The notes under the pieces: model-generated
Told to the model about the DNA's origin: nothing
What the model saw: only the letters and a program-made list of their open reading frames with translations
The model's database searches: none
Shown: piece after piece, positions 10,974 to 23,282 of the stretch
Layout of the letters: the number at the start of each line of letters is the position of its first letter
Numbering within the stretch: the first letter of the stretch is position 1
Program-made: the position numbers and the translations under genes
NCBI GenBank assembly: GCA_010405405.1
Contig: MU004233.1
Coordinates: forward strand, 2,320,715 to 2,384,714
From: Microthyrium microscopicum
Lineage: Eukaryota; Ascomycota; Dothideomycetes; Microthyriales; Microthyriaceae
Reading direction: 5' to 3'
Length of the DNA stretch: 64,000 nucleotides

Positions 10974-13093
10974 ATGGCCACTCTTGGACACGACCCCGAT
11001 TTCAGCACCTTTCTCTCCGAGTTAGACCTGGATCTGGCCAGCTTCCCCGATGGACTCAATGTCGATGGCCAACAACAGCATCCAGGCCAGCAGGCCATGG
11101 CCCAAGCCCAGCTACATCAGAACTTGGGCGCCAACATGATCGAGACATCTAATGGCCTCGCACAAAATAGTTCCATATTCGAATTTTCGATGCCTATGGA
11201 TGTGCAATTTCCTCTATCGCAGAATGGACACCACCAAATGCCAGGCCAAGGTCCTATTCCACCAACGCCTAACAGTGTTGAGATGCATGGTGAAAATCAA
11301 CGCTTCCTCCAACAGCAATACGAAGCCCATCGCATGATGATGGAACACTATCAAATGAAGAAGAACGAAGCCGCGGGGTTTACGCCTTATCTCTCACCTG
11401 TGATTCCAGAGCACGACAGTGGTTATGATATGCACGCGGGGTATATTGCACCAGGTGCCTATTCATTTAGCCCGCTCACTTCACCTGCTCTTGAAGGTCA
11501 AAATGCATATCATACAAATAATTCCGATACGTCTATCGCGACGTCTTCTCCCAAAGAATTGGATGTGGATATGCAAGAGTCTCCACATTTGCAGCCAGTT
11601 CCTGTAACACGGTCGAGAAAACGGGCAGCTGCACCGCGCTCTACAAAAACCAGATCACCAATTACTAAACCTCAGACTAAACGCAAATCCGGTCTCAATG
11701 TATCAATGTCGCAGACGGAGATTGCATCGCAGCAGGTTTGGGCTCCATCCCCCAATTTTCCACTTGCTCAACAGATTCCCAATGATTCTGTTTCGCCAGA
11801 GCCATTATCAGAACCTTCCATGGGACCACCACTAAAGCCGGCATCTGCAACGCAATCGCCTGCTATTGTGGCCAATGGACCACGAGGGTCAGGACAAAGT
11901 CCCATTCCTGCAACACCTGCTTCCTATCTTCAAATTCAACGATCTCTAAGTTCTCCAAGGAGTGATCCCCAGCAGGCTCGAGGAACTAGCGCCGAAGGCA
12001 GGCAACCAGTTTTAACACCTCTATCACTCCCTGAAGCAGCTGCGACACCTTTGCGACTTGACATGGATAGTCCAGATATTGGCTCTCGGAAGACACCCAA
12101 ACTCGGACCAATGAGCACACCATCTGGGCCGGTTACTCCTGGTGCAAATGGTCCACTTACCGCATCAAACTCTGCACTCAACTCTCCTATAAGCTCTGGC
12201 TTTTCGAAGAAAGCTGATGGGAAAGGTCGAGCTCCCAAAAAAGCCCGGGGAAGCATATCCAGCGGCCCTCAAGCTAGTCCTGCCATCAGACCTAAAATCT
12301 CACCGAGCATAAAACCTTTGCTCCCAGAAGGAGGTAAGTCTAAGCCAACTCTAGTATGCCTTGCTTGACTATCCGGTCATATCTTGTGATATCTTGTGAT
12401 ATTGCCAGTTTGTCTGTGCACTTTATGACCGTAATTTTGTAACTTTCCTTTTGTGGAGGCACTTCTAAGCGATAATGCTTTTTGAATCGCATCTGATCCC
12501 TCATCCGAAACACGAAAGCCATGCTAACCACCACTGTTTCTGCAGCGCCACACGGTGACGAAGCTCATACAATATTCTTGGCGAGTCGCTCCAATTACCA
12601 GAATCTTATCGAAGGCACCCATGTGCCTGGCGTCTCATATCCAACTGAGCTCTCCACCAACCTCACTTCAAAACGCACCTCGCACAAGATAGCCGAACAG
12701 GGCAGACGCAACCGCATCAATCTCGCGCTTCAAGAAATGCAAACCCTCTTACCAAAAGGCACCGGCGCCGCCGCCGAAAGCATGTCTCCTGGACCCGAAG
12801 AAGACATCGCTGCAAGTAGTAGCGGCAAAAAGGGCGGATCAGGCGGCGAATCCAGCAAGGCCAATGGCAACTCGAAAGCAGCCACTGTGGAAAGCGCCAT
12901 CGACTACATCCGCACCTTGAAAGAAGAACAGGAGCAGATGCGCACCGCAGCGGCGCAGAAAGAAAAGGAGGTGGACACCTTGCGTCTGAAGTTGTTGGAG
13001 ATGGAGCGCCTATGTCGCGAAAAGGGCGTGACGCTTGCCAAAGTGCCCGAGGAAGAAGAACCGAGCATACCGGCCTCCAAAGCACACAAATAG
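10974..13093 (+). CDS. NUC-1/Pho4-type bHLH transcription factor, 635 aa
   Basis: Exons 10,974-12,333 and 12,546-13,093; the 212-bp intron (GTAAGT..TGCAG) is phase 1 and closes the frame. The N-terminal ~450 residues are disordered and rich in Q, P, S and T. Residues about 482-515 (PGVSYP then SKRTSHKIAEQGRRNRIN) are the conserved entry and basic region of the phosphate regulators NUC-1 and Pho4. H500, E504 and R508 are the class B residues that read CACGTG. A Ser/Gly-rich loop of about 50 residues separates helix 1 (ALQEMQTLLP) from helix 2 (VESAIDYIRTLKEEQ), followed by a coiled coil. Family knowledge: these factors switch on phosphatases and phosphate transporters when phosphate is scarce, and the cyclin-CDK PREG/PGOV (Pho80/85) holds them inactive. 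The basic-region match is strong; orthology to NUC-1 is inferred. Confidence 0.9.
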
Positions 13094-14387
13094 ACACGCC
13101 TTTCGAGACCGTCCTTTATATAAGGCCAACCATCATACGTTGAGGCCCCATAGCACACGGCCTCATTATTCTCATGGCAACCGTTCACGTGATTCACCAC
13201 GACCGAACTGTACGGCTCTACTTACGACAAAATGGGTTCTAGGACCTCAATGGACGAAACGACGAACGAACAGACGGCTCCATGAAGATCACAGCACCCC
13301 TTTGCACCATCGAAATACAACTCCTACCAGAAAAGCCTTTCCAACCTATCTTAATATTTCCTTACGAGACCTCCTCATATACCCCCGATATTACCGTCCC
13401 TATTCCCGTCGCGGGCTGTTTCTCCCCTTTTTCGAAAATCGGCGCCGTCAAGTGCTGACGTTGCGCGCGAAACAAATCTATACCATTAAACCCAATATCT
13501 TTATCCATGTTTGACGTAATGCTGAGGTGTCTATGGCTGTTTCCCAATTTTGTTTCTTTATTGCATGCAGGAAGGAAGGATATGATTTTGGGTGGCTTCT
13601 TTGTCGGAAATTTAACTTGGGATATCCAATTGCTGCGTCATTGTAGGTTTTCGGGTTAAGTTACTACTGCATGTCCAAGAAGGACACAATTCATAATGAG
13701 ACGAGGAGAAGATATCATACTGCAGTTAGTAGTCATACACTGACGATACCGAGTGCATGTATACAAACATTGCCACTCAGTATCAAGAAAAATAAGCATT
13801 TCTCTCCACGAACACAGAGATTGTCTCACGCGTGACATCAGCGAATCAATATCACAGATGAAGGCAAGGTTACGACATATATATGCAGTGATTTCCACAT
13901 TGAGCGCTATATCGAACTATTGTAACATTAAAAGAACGCCCAGCCAGCTTTTTTCCCTTCCATGCTGTTAGCTGGGCACGAACAATGGTATCTTAGTAAA
14001 AAAACATATCCATACATGACAGGACCCCGAAAACTCCGAACAAAGGTCCCTTGAACAACCTGGGTATGACAGAGCAATAACGCCAGGTTTGGAAAGAAAA
14101 CGCCAGTGCATTGAATAAAACAGTGCAACAGGAAGCAAATAACCCGTAAACTCCACTCCTAGTGGTATTTCTCCTTGCTTTGAGACCAGGACACCGAATT
14201 GGTACGAACAATTCAACCATTGACCCGGATTTTTCGTGAAACGGACATAATCATATAAGCGCCATTAAAAAGACATACATTGTGTACCATGCGGGTACAC
14301 GTTACGCGGCATTTTTGTCGAACAATAAAAAGGACAGGTTCCGCCAGGGCACAAGAGTCTGGAAATGAGCATAAGGGAACAATGTTT
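13094..14387. other. Convergent intergenic region
   Basis: The 3' flanks of the bHLH gene and the permease meet here. The only notable item is a CACGTG E-box at 13,186-13,191, 93 bp past the bHLH stop. No ORF is convincing. Confidence 0.45.
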
Positions 14388-16264
14388 TTAGCAAAACATG
14401 TGCCAAATACGCTTCCATCGAGGCCAGGACTGGCGTTCGCGCTCTTCCTCGGCAAGAAGCTCGGTGAGGTTGAGTTCACGGATTCCAGAATGGAGATCCA
14501 TATTGTGAGTTCGCACGACTTTAGTCCGAAAGTATAGTTTGTGAGGGATGTAGAAGGCTAGCACGATAGGCAGAGCAAGGTAATCCTGAAACCAGTTCGA
14601 TGTTCGTGCAGCAGCGGTCATCTGTTCCCAGCCAACGGGGGCAAAGCCAGTCCAAAACTGGGCAATGAGGACGAGAATGTTGAGGATGAGGCCGACCCAG
14701 CTTCCATAGACACCGCATTGGGAGCGGAAGGCAAGTTCACTGAGGGTATGGCCTTGAAGAAGCCAAGCTTTGCGGAAGCGAATGTGTGCAAGGCAAATGC
14801 TGCCCCAGGTGAAGACGGACGATAGACCGGACACGGCTATCATCCAGCGAAATACATCAGTCTGCTTAGAAGAGCCAGCTAGGAAGGCCAGGAATCCGAG
14901 AAGTGAGGCGAGCAAAATTCCGACGAGCGGTCGTCCTTTGCGATCAATGTATCCTAGGATACGAGGGGCTTGCTTTTGTTCAGCAAGTGCTGCTAGAGTA
15001 CGAGAAGATCCGTAAATAGAAGAGTTCCCGACTGATAGTACAGCAATCATGATGACTCCGTTCATGACGGAAGGCAATCCCTTAATGCCTGCGTTTTGAA
15101 TGGCAATGACAAATGGAGAAGCCTTGGCATCCGCATCGTTGTCGCCATTAAGCAGACGTGGATCAGTGTATGGCACAAGCAGGCCGACCAGAGTTAGAGA
15201 GATGATGTAGAAAAGAGTAATACGCCAGAACACTTGCTTTGTAGCGCGAGGAAGTGACTTTCGAGGGTTGAGAGTCTCTGCGGCAGCAAGGCCGACGAGT
15301 TCCGTTCCAGCAAATGCGAACGCAGCGGTGACGAAAGTTGAGCAGAGTCCTTTGAAGCCATTGTTGAAGGCGCCTGGGTTGCGCCAGTATTTACCTCCAA
15401 TGTAGGCACCACCTGGGCCTCCTCCAATGTCAAGAATGACACCAAGGATGATAAAGCCCACGACAGCGACGACTTTGATGATGGAAAAGACAAACTCAGC
15501 TTCACCATAACCTTTGACACCGAACAAGTTGATGGTGAGAATAAGCACTAGGAAGATGGCAACCCAAGCGTCGTTGTTGATACTTCCATGATTCCAAAAT
15601 TCGATGGTCAAGGTTGCAGCAACAATTTCCAGAGGTAGTACAACAAGCCACTGCAGGGCGTAGCTGTCAAATGTCAGTGAATGCAAACTAGAATTACAAA
15701 ATTGGATCATACTTCCAGCCCATTGCATATCCCCATGATGGACACAAGAATCGAGTGCTGTAGGCGGAGAAAGAACCAGCGACAGGGTAGAGAGTGGCTA
15801 ATTCGCCCAATGCCTGAACAGTGCAAAAGAGCATTATACCCACTATGGTAAATGCGATGACTAGTGAGGCTGGACCACCATTTGCAAGGGCTTGCCCGGA
15901 TCCGACGAACAGACCCGTTCCTGAGATGCAATTAATTTCCTGGTCCAAGCGTGATATGTTAAGAGATCAACTTACCTATAGAACCGCCAATGGCGATCAT
16001 CTGAAGATGTCGACCTTTGAGCTTGCGTGCCAAAGGGGACTGAGACGTTGCAGCAACAGCGGCTTCGACATCGTAGACCTTTGCGCCGGTTTGAGTGTTT
16101 TCAACGCGGGCTGGACGACTGCTGGGCTCTGGCTTGAAGCTGTCGACAAATCGCTGAACGAACGTCTGCTTTGGGGCGCCATCATCGTAGTTGTCGTACA
16201 TGGAGTGAGGCTGGCTCCCAGTATCATCCGACACCTCGTAGAGTTTCTCCTGACCTACAGCCAT
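14388..16264 (-). CDS. Amino-acid permease (AAT/YAT family, GAP1/INDA1-like), 590 aa
   Basis: Model: complement of 14,388-15,663, 15,713-15,920 and 15,976-16,264, with introns of 49 and 55 bp; the frame closes. A hydrophilic N-terminus of about 90 residues leads into the family signature at TM1 (GGSIGTGLFVGSGQAL), followed by NGGPASLVIAF, the GELATLYPVAGSF loop and GWNYALQWLVVLPLEIVAA across the second splice. About twelve membrane segments follow, with the conserved AGTELVGLAAAETLNPRKSLPRA-type segment after TM5 and a short cytosolic tail. The role is proton-coupled uptake of amino acids at the plasma membrane; the range (general or selective) cannot be read. Length is typical of the family. 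Confidence 0.93.
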
Positions 16265-17885
16265 GACGGGCGAGTGCTTGTCTGGCTTTGTGGCGGAGAA
16301 GGTTGAATTGTCGTAATTGATCCACGTTTGCTAGCACGTTGCCTTGCCAGAAAAGGAGAGGAAGTGAGGTGGGACCTCTGGAGGTTATCAGGTGGCGTGG
16401 TCTTTTGCTATCTCGGAGCCTTGGGGAGGAAGGCACGACGGGTAGTCGTAGACTCGCAGGGAAACAGCGATGGAGGAGTGCGCTCACTTCATCGGGCAAT
16501 GCGAGGGGAGAGAAACTGCAGGCGCGATGCTCTTGAGGGAAGCAGCAACTGCGACGGGAGGAAGGAGCGATAGGGAGTCAAGGGGAGTAGACCTGGTAAG
16601 ATGGCAACCACCATACATTATGCGTCGGAGGTGAGCATAAGAGTGTTTAAAGTGTACGGTACTGGCACACCCACATTAGGTGCTACTGTACAATCTCCAG
16701 CAACGCGGGTAGGCGGATTGGCGGGTTGGCGGACTCACTATTTCGCAGTGGGACTTGCAGCACTCTCACTGATTCTGCACCTCAAGCCACCCTGCATGAG
16801 CATGACGGTCGCCGGGGACGCCTCCAAAATCTACGACTCTCCTCCCGCCACCCAACTGTACTCCACCATAAACCTGGGTGAAGACGAGAGAGTGCATGCA
16901 AAGCCGGGAACAGCAAGGCTAGTAGTGGGTCGCTGCTATCTGATACGTTTCATTGGCCGTTGATCAGCTTCAGCCCTCTTATCCATGCTTCCAGAAGCCG
17001 CGGATGGAACTGGCCATCGCAGCTTATCGAACCGCTTCAATAGTTGCCATCTGTCCTGGTATCTGTACTACACACCAAGCAAATAAACAACTCTTCCTGG
17101 ACTTTGCCCGGACGGCTCACCATAAAGCATCGCGACCAAGGCACGTCTACTCTTGCACAGTTACACCCTTCGGTCGTGTGCCAAATGCAGACATGCATCG
17201 CTGAAACCAACCTATCACTTGGTTCGCCTTACTGATATGCAATGCTCTAGGACTTGTGGGTAAAGAGCCGCATATCAAAATGCTGCATATCTTTACTTTT
17301 TTACCGTTTCTTTACCTTCCTTCCATTTTGGATCTAAGACATGCACTCGTTATCATCCGCGCGTGTCTTCCTTCTCTTCTGCTTTTGTGCGACATATTTG
17401 TGTGTTTTTTGCACAAAGGTATTGCAAATGTCCGACCGCGGGATTCTTCTCCCTTTGGATCTCCTACTTTCCTGGTCTGCACGACTCGTGTGTGTATCAA
17501 CTTCCACTTCTTCCAATCACATTGCCAAATTGCAGTGCATTTGTCCGCACACCGTTTGTCAGAATAACTGTGCAATTTTAGGAGTATCCTTGTCGTATTC
17601 GGGCCCCTGGTGCGGTATCAGCCTTTTAGCTGTGACAATATCCGTGGTGTACGGTCGTGCGGATTTCGTTGATGCCGAGATTGTGCTGGGTAAGTTGAGC
17701 AAAGAGCAGAGTTTCAATACCTTAGTGTCTTCATTACTATAGAAAAGACTGGTCTACTGACATTGACTACAAACTCCTTGCGTGGCCAGTGTTTGGAGCC
17801 AGACACAGTACGGCTACGAAATTGGGTGATTTCAATTCAGCAAATTTCCCCTGTTACCGGTACATAAACTTTGCTGATTGCAACA
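16265..17885. other. Intergenic, permease promoter side
   Basis: This 1.6-kb stretch holds the permease upstream region (CT/AG-biased near 16,330-16,600) and the 3' flank of the HET-lectin gene. A 133-codon ORF at 17,341 has a hydrophobic start but poor codon use and no domain; I do not call it. Confidence 0.4.
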
Positions 17886-19918
17886 TCAAGCTACCTTACC
17901 AAGCGACCGCCATTGCTTGTTTTCCCAGTTCATATGATAGATCTCATAATCTCGCCCCTTGCAAAAGATATCGAGCCTCTTTTTAACTAGACATATCACC
18001 GTTGGGGCTGATATAAAATCTCCCCCAAGCTGCTCCCAATCACTCCACCATCCTCGCCAAGATTTGTGATGGAGTTGATTATCACTTCCTACACAGAAGA
18101 GGTCGAGCGAGTCGCCATCTTGAGACACTACACAAGGACGACTGATGAACTTCCTTCCAAGGGACTCCCAGTCTCCCCAACTACAATTCCACCACCTGTG
18201 AATTACTTCACCGTCCGGACTGAGACCAAATACATTAAAGTCTAGCAGTTGGCGCGATGCAGCAGCAAACGGCGTTATTGTTTGCGTGTTTCCCAAGTCC
18301 TCCCACTCAGCTCCTTCAGGAAACCAAGCTCCGTCCAAAAACCATTTATACTGCAGTGTGTGAAGCGGTCCTCTCATGAACACGTCAATACGCCCAGAGT
18401 CACAGGATACCGCTTCTGGAGGACCAATGACGCTACCGCCAAGACAATTCCACTCCTCCTTGGAAGGAAACCATTCTCCATGTTCGAACGTTTTATGATA
18501 TAGCTGTTTATCCGCTCCCACGCCAAAGATATCGAGTCGAGCAAACCCAGGGGAGATTGCAGTGAGCGGGCTGACCATGCTACCTCCAAGATTCTGCCAG
18601 CTATCTTGTGAGAGCCAACCGTTTTGCTTAGCCAGATAATGCACTTCACCAGTGGTCGTTGGGGCGATTAGTTCGAATTGTGGCTCGCCTCTTGAAAATG
18701 CGATGGGCGCATTAGAGTAGGTGCCAGCTTCGGTTTGCCAGTAGCTTGGTAGCCAGCTTCCGTCTTCGATCTTCAAGTGTTTTATCTTGCGGTCACTTCC
18801 TAGGACCCAAACATCCACTCGATTGGGGGATGAATACGCGGCTGAGATGCGCGAATTGTGTAAAAGAGATACTGGCTGGAAGCTCGTTTGTCTCATGATC
18901 GTTGACGGGGCCTTTCCTCAAGTCAGTAATACGTACAACGACCTCAGGTCATGACATATACCTGTGCGAAACTTTGGTATTTAGAAGGGCCTACAGAGTC
19001 CCTGTTGTTCTCCTCAATCGCTTTATGCAGCCTTGTTATTGCTTTGTTCAAACCTTCTCCATATATAAGAGGCATAAAAACGTCAAAAATTCCCATTGAG
19101 GAATATGCCATATCTTCTTCTCTAGTTGTCATGCGGCCATTCTGCCATGACAGCCGATCATTGACGCTGAATAGAGATAGATCCTGTGCCTGAAGGGCGT
19201 CTGGTGTCAAGTTTGTGATCTTACTGATTGATTCCGCAAGCGATTCTTTATTGCCTAGTAGTTCACCTTCGCTAGAAAAGAATTCCACTGTTTCAGGGGC
19301 AAGTAATTCCTGGAGAGTCCAGCCTCTAGTGAACCATCTGCTGGACTCGAATTGCTGTTTCCAGGGAATGCCATTTGAGATTGTGACGTCTGTGAGGTAG
19401 ACATAACATCTTTCCGCATCGCGATACCAACGAAACATGGAATTGATTGCTTCTGACAGCTCCGCGCTACTTGACTTGTCGATTGCTATATTCAGTCAGC
19501 TCTAGATCGATCGCTCATATGTCTCCTTGAGCAGATCTGCACAAAATATTGCATCTCCAGAGAATTATCAGACTGCGTTTTTGAATGGAAGACGGCAGCA
19601 TACACAGAGGGGTGGAGGTACTCAATTTCCGTGAATTATAAATGCAGCTCTCACCTAATGAGAGGGATGTTAAAAAGACTTACCACAGGTGTCTATCCAA
19701 AAGTAGTCAAAGCCGTCTTTCGCTGCTTGTTTGGCACAGAACTCAATCTTTTTATAGCCTGTCTTACTCTTTCCAGCACCGTCAACTACATCGCGGAATG
19801 AGACTTCTTCACCAGCCGCTCCCCATGTGAGAGAGAGTATGGCATAAGGCGGGATGTCACAGGCAAGGAACTCGGCTAGTGTCAACTCGCCTGTTTGTTC
19901 AAGCTTGAGAAGACGCAT
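17886..19918 (-). CDS. HET domain protein fused to a seven-repeat PLL-type beta-propeller lectin, 594 aa
   Basis: Model: complement of 17,886-18,911, 18,962-19,485 and 19,684-19,918 (introns 50 and 198 bp; the frame closes). Residues about 1-170 are a HET domain: MRLLKLEQTGE start, YAILSLTWG (usually YAILSHTWG), EVSFRD, DYFWIDTCAIDKSSSAELSE (usually CC), MFRWYRDAERCYVYL and GWTLQELLAP. Residues about 280-594 carry seven repeats of ~45 residues with the pattern (L/V)D(I/V)F..G.d..(L/I)yh..w...W..LGG...(S/G)P, as in the seven-bladed PLL/PHL fucose-binding propellers. HET domains execute heterokaryon incompatibility, usually beside NACHT-WD40 or ankyrin sensors; here the sensor would be a lectin. 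If the 50-bp intron is not removed, HET ends at TGA (18,944) and the propeller could start at ATG 18,896 as a separate gene. HET and propeller calls are strong; the fusion is likely. Confidence 0.82.
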
Positions 19919-21169
19919 TCTGATAAGCGTTGTTCAAAAGACCTTTGGGAACTGTTGAAAGTTCGGACGTGATTCTCTTGGAGCTTTGATAAATCATGTC
20001 CACGATACTGACATTAAGGCTGAATGATAAAAGTTAGCGCAAGACGAAGGCACCGTCAAATGAGTCTAGGTTGTACACCGGCCTCCGCTACGGTCATGCA
20101 TATACCTATGCGAGGGGCAAAGCTCAGGTTTACTTGAAGTGTGGCTGATCTGATTATCAAGTCTCTGTGATAACTATTGGTTGCTGAATTGAGACGCAGC
20201 CTACAATATTCAATTACTGTACCTCGCAAGATAACCTGCATAATTCTAATCCTTTCCCAATCTGCCTGCCAGGTACTTCAACTTACTACCAGCTGTATTT
20301 ATGCAACTCAGTTCTAGAGAAGCGCTTGATGCAGCAAGACAGATTTCTTCCTTCCATCAAGTACGATATTAACTTCACGTCGACTGGTTTTGGTTGATAT
20401 TACTGGAGTTGAATATCACATTGAGAAGCACGTTGCCACCTAAATGCTTCAAAACAGACCATAAGAACCAGATAAGTTGTCCGTGAATTAACATAATATT
20501 GCATATTGTGAGAGAACAGAAAGCACCTGAATCTTTCTCCATTGCCCAAGGTAACAAAGCTATCAGAGCCTTCGACACTTTCACAAATTGTTGTATTTGC
20601 GGAGCTGACATGAGGCAAATGTCACGATTGAAGAATATATTTCCCTCTTGACCGACGACAGTGTATTCCATATGCCCCATATCCTACGCCATCATGATTT
20701 TCTTGGGTTCTGCCCCTGGATGCTGCCTGGAAGGCTTCTCTGAGTCGATACCACCTACTATGTGTAAGTGGAGCCTACACGCCGACTGACCTGCTGCTTA
20801 AGAGATCTAATCTGGCTGCCTGACCAAATGGGATGCTATCTTACAATCCTGAGACCTGCTACTTCGATGGAGCTCCAGCGAATGCAAAGCACACTTCTCT
20901 GTAAGGCGCCAGTCAATGGGGCAGTTTAGATCACTGGATATCACACAGAAGTCAATCTTCCAGAAAGTGGGAACTCTCAGTCACATATAAACTGGACATT
21001 AGGTCAAGAAGTATCTTCATTCTGGTCGGGTGTCTCTTCTCACGCAGTGACCAAGAACTTCCTCATCACTCCAAACACCGCCTTCATAGAATTTCCATAC
21101 CGGCCCCTGAGCCAGGACAATATATTCATCGCTCAACTCTCACCAAATCAACCCACATCCACCAGCGCA
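19919..21169. other. Divergent promoter region, HET-lectin / Ser-Thr-rich protein
   Basis: It separates the HET-lectin start (leftward) from the Ser/Thr-rich gene (rightward). A minus-strand ATG ORF of 101 codons (20,375-20,680) has no recognisable domain and is not called. Confidence 0.4.
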
Positions 21170-21928
21170 ATGGCGGCTCATACAACGCTGACCGTCCAGA
21201 TGCTCTCCTCTGGCTCTAGTACATTCCTCCAAGCCATTACACCCATTACACTGGCCACTGGACCCACAGTACCAGCAACTACATTCCCAACCATGTCTGA
21301 TTTCCCAACGATATCAGCCACACCAGACGAACCAACAATGACGACCTCCACAACATCAAGTTCCGTGTCTCCAAACCCATCCGCCTCAGAGCTACCAACC
21401 ACACCAACAACGATAGAAGGACCTTCCGTAACAGTAATCCTCTTCTCCAACAGACCACCCCTAACAATAAACCGCTCCCTAACAGGTCCACCAGCACCAA
21501 CACCAACACCATCAAACTCAACCGCCGCCACACCAACAACAATAGTAACAACCATATCCAACGGCGTCCCCATAACTCTAATCCTGACTCACTCCTCCGC
21601 CGGTCCAACCCGAACTCTCACCGTCGTCCAACCAAAAGTTCCAAGCCGCACACACACCGGTACAGATCCCGTCAGCACCATGACTGTCACTATGCCAAGT
21701 CCCACGATTGATAATCCGTATACGTCGATGACGTTGGGGACGTTGTTGTCGACTGATTATATGATTGATGCGCCGACGGGGGGCACGGTGACGTTTCCGT
21801 GTGCGGTGTATCCTGGATATACGGCGATGTGTGTGTCGGGTGGTGAGAGGGAACGGGTTCCTTGGACGGTTGGGTGGGTGGTGGGATTTTTTGGGACTGT
21901 GGTGGTGGTTCTTTGGGTGGTGCTGTGA
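21170..21928 (+). CDS. Ser/Thr/Pro-rich protein with C-terminal membrane segment, 252 aa
   Basis: The frame is open further upstream, but only from a GTG; the first ATG is at 21,170 (MAAHTTLTVQM). Residues ~1-210 are a Thr/Ser/Pro-rich mucin-like stretch likely to be O-glycosylated if it reaches the secretory route. Residues ~215-240 hold a small conserved-looking part with two cysteines (FPCAVYPGYTAMC). The last ~22 residues are one hydrophobic helix (VGWVVGFFGTVVVVLWVVL) ending at the C-terminus. That could be a tail anchor or a GPI signal. No N-terminal signal peptide is visible, so either a first exon is missing or the protein is tail-anchored. The family is not recognised. Confidence 0.55.
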   Translation: MAAHTTLTVQMLSSGSSTFLQAITPITLATGPTVPATTFPTMSDFPTISATPDEPTMTTSTTSSSVSPNPSASELPTTPTTIEGPSVTVILFSNRPPLTINRSLTGPPAPTPTPSNSTAATPTTIVTTISNGVPITLILTHSSAGPTRTLTVVQPKVPSRTHTGTDPVSTMTVTMPSPTIDNPYTSMTLGTLLSTDYMIDAPTGGTVTFPCAVYPGYTAMCVSGGERERVPWTVGWVVGFFGTVVVVLWVVL

Positions 21929-22191
21929 TGGGCAGTTTGGGTGTGGCTTTTGGATAGCATCATCGACATAAGTGCATTAGTGGAGATATTTGGTAGTAAG
22001 TGAACGGTTGCCAGCCAATTTATTCCATTGCCCGAGATGTCTAGTCCAGTATGAATGGTCCTTACCATCTACTCCGCTCAAAAAACAGCAGTGACACTCC
22101 CTCAATGCACCATCGCCGCATGAACCTCCTGTGAATTTCTACCCGTCACAGTAACATTAGCTCGCAGTAAATCTTCCAATTACCAAACGAC

Positions 22192-22380
22192 CTACCAAGC
22201 ATGTCGTTCTTCCAACTCGTGGTCTTCTTGCTGACGAGCAGGGACAGTTGCAGCATTATTTGGATCAGCCTGCCGCCTCTCGTGCACCATTTGCAACCAG
22301 CATATCGCAGAAATAAGACCTATGATGAGTATCAACTCCACAAAAATAACAATGACCCATATCCACGTGGCGTCTAGCAT
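22192..22380 (-). CDS. Small single-pass membrane protein, 62 aa
   Basis: The frame extends further 5', but the first 46 codons look like leader sequence and the in-frame ATG at 22,380 fits better. From it the protein reads MLDATW, then a hydrophobic helix of about 22 residues (IWVIVIFVELILIIGLISAI), then a charged tail rich in R, E, D, Q and H ending EERHAW. This predicts one transmembrane segment with a cytosolic tail. The family is not recognised. Length and the clean hydrophobic/charged split favour a real gene, but transcription evidence is needed. It converges with the Ser/Thr-rich gene, 263 bp between stops. Confidence 0.42.
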   Translation of the reverse strand: MLDATWIWVIVIFVELILIIGLISAICWLQMVHERRQADPNNAATVPARQQEDHELEERHAW

Positions 22381-23282
22381 AGTGACTTTGAGCTGTCGGA
22401 TGGCGCGTACAAAGGTAACTTTGCGGATGTGAATTCGTGGATTGCGGAAGTTACAGAGTAGTAGGGGATGATGATAGAAGAGAAGACATATCAGCTCCCC
22501 ATAAATATCCAACAACACTCATGAGTATTAAGACGTTGTTCAAAGTAATCACTTTCATCTTGAGATGTAGTCACCAACATCTAAGCCAGACAAACGAGTC
22601 TACCCTAGCAAGTAATGGCATTCGCGCGTCACATAACCAGCACAAAAACAAGACAAAATTAGGCAAAGAGGTTTGGTATTGTCACATCAATTAAATAAAA
22701 TCAATAGTTTTTCGTTTCATGTCCCATCCATCTGATCCTACACCATCGCCAACGACAACCGCCCTTTTAGTCCCAATCCAGCACGCCAAGAATAGTCTAT
22801 TGGAAGCGAACATCAAGGCAAAAAGACAAGATTTGCCATAGAAAAGACAGAAAAGGGGGGAATGTTATTGACAAAGTGACCACAGGATAGATTTGAAGAG
22901 AATGATTAACAAAAGGATGATATTTTTGAAGAACCAACACCTTCATACTCTTTGGACCGCCTTGGTTTTATTGCAAAATTACACGATAAAACAATCAACT
23001 CCTTTCGCCTTTGAGGTACATGTACAAGGTTTCGCCCAACACACCAATGATGCAGAGAAGAAGGTTTTAGATCCAATGCTGTGAGGAGTGGCGGACTCGC
23101 AGCAGAAAACAGTACAGGTCGTGGGGTCGTGATAGTAATGAGATTTGGGGAATTTGTTAGAAGGCGCTCAATGATGGCGTCCATGTCAAAGCAACTTCGG
23201 TTTATCTCCCGCTAAACCTGGTTGCCCGACCGGAGCCGACTATTCCATGTTGCGGTGGTGGATGGCTGATTGGCCTGTCGTT
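22381..23282. other. Intergenic, no gene recognised
   Basis: Somewhat A-rich sequence between the small membrane protein and the 3' end of NOT1; it presumably includes the NOT1 3' UTR. No ORF is supported. Confidence 0.4.

Noticed and set aside
17341-17742. 133-codon + strand ORF with hydrophobic start
   Set aside because: Not a convincing signal peptide (many Cys and Phe without a cleavage site); no conserved part.
20375-20680. 101-codon minus-strand ATG ORF upstream of the HET-lectin gene
   Set aside because: No domain, signal or codon bias; it overlaps a second open frame. The suspicion that it was a prion-type HET partner motif is not supported by the sequence.
21047-21169. N-terminal extension of the Ser/Thr-rich protein
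   Set aside because: It would start at GTG; the first ATG in frame is 21,170.
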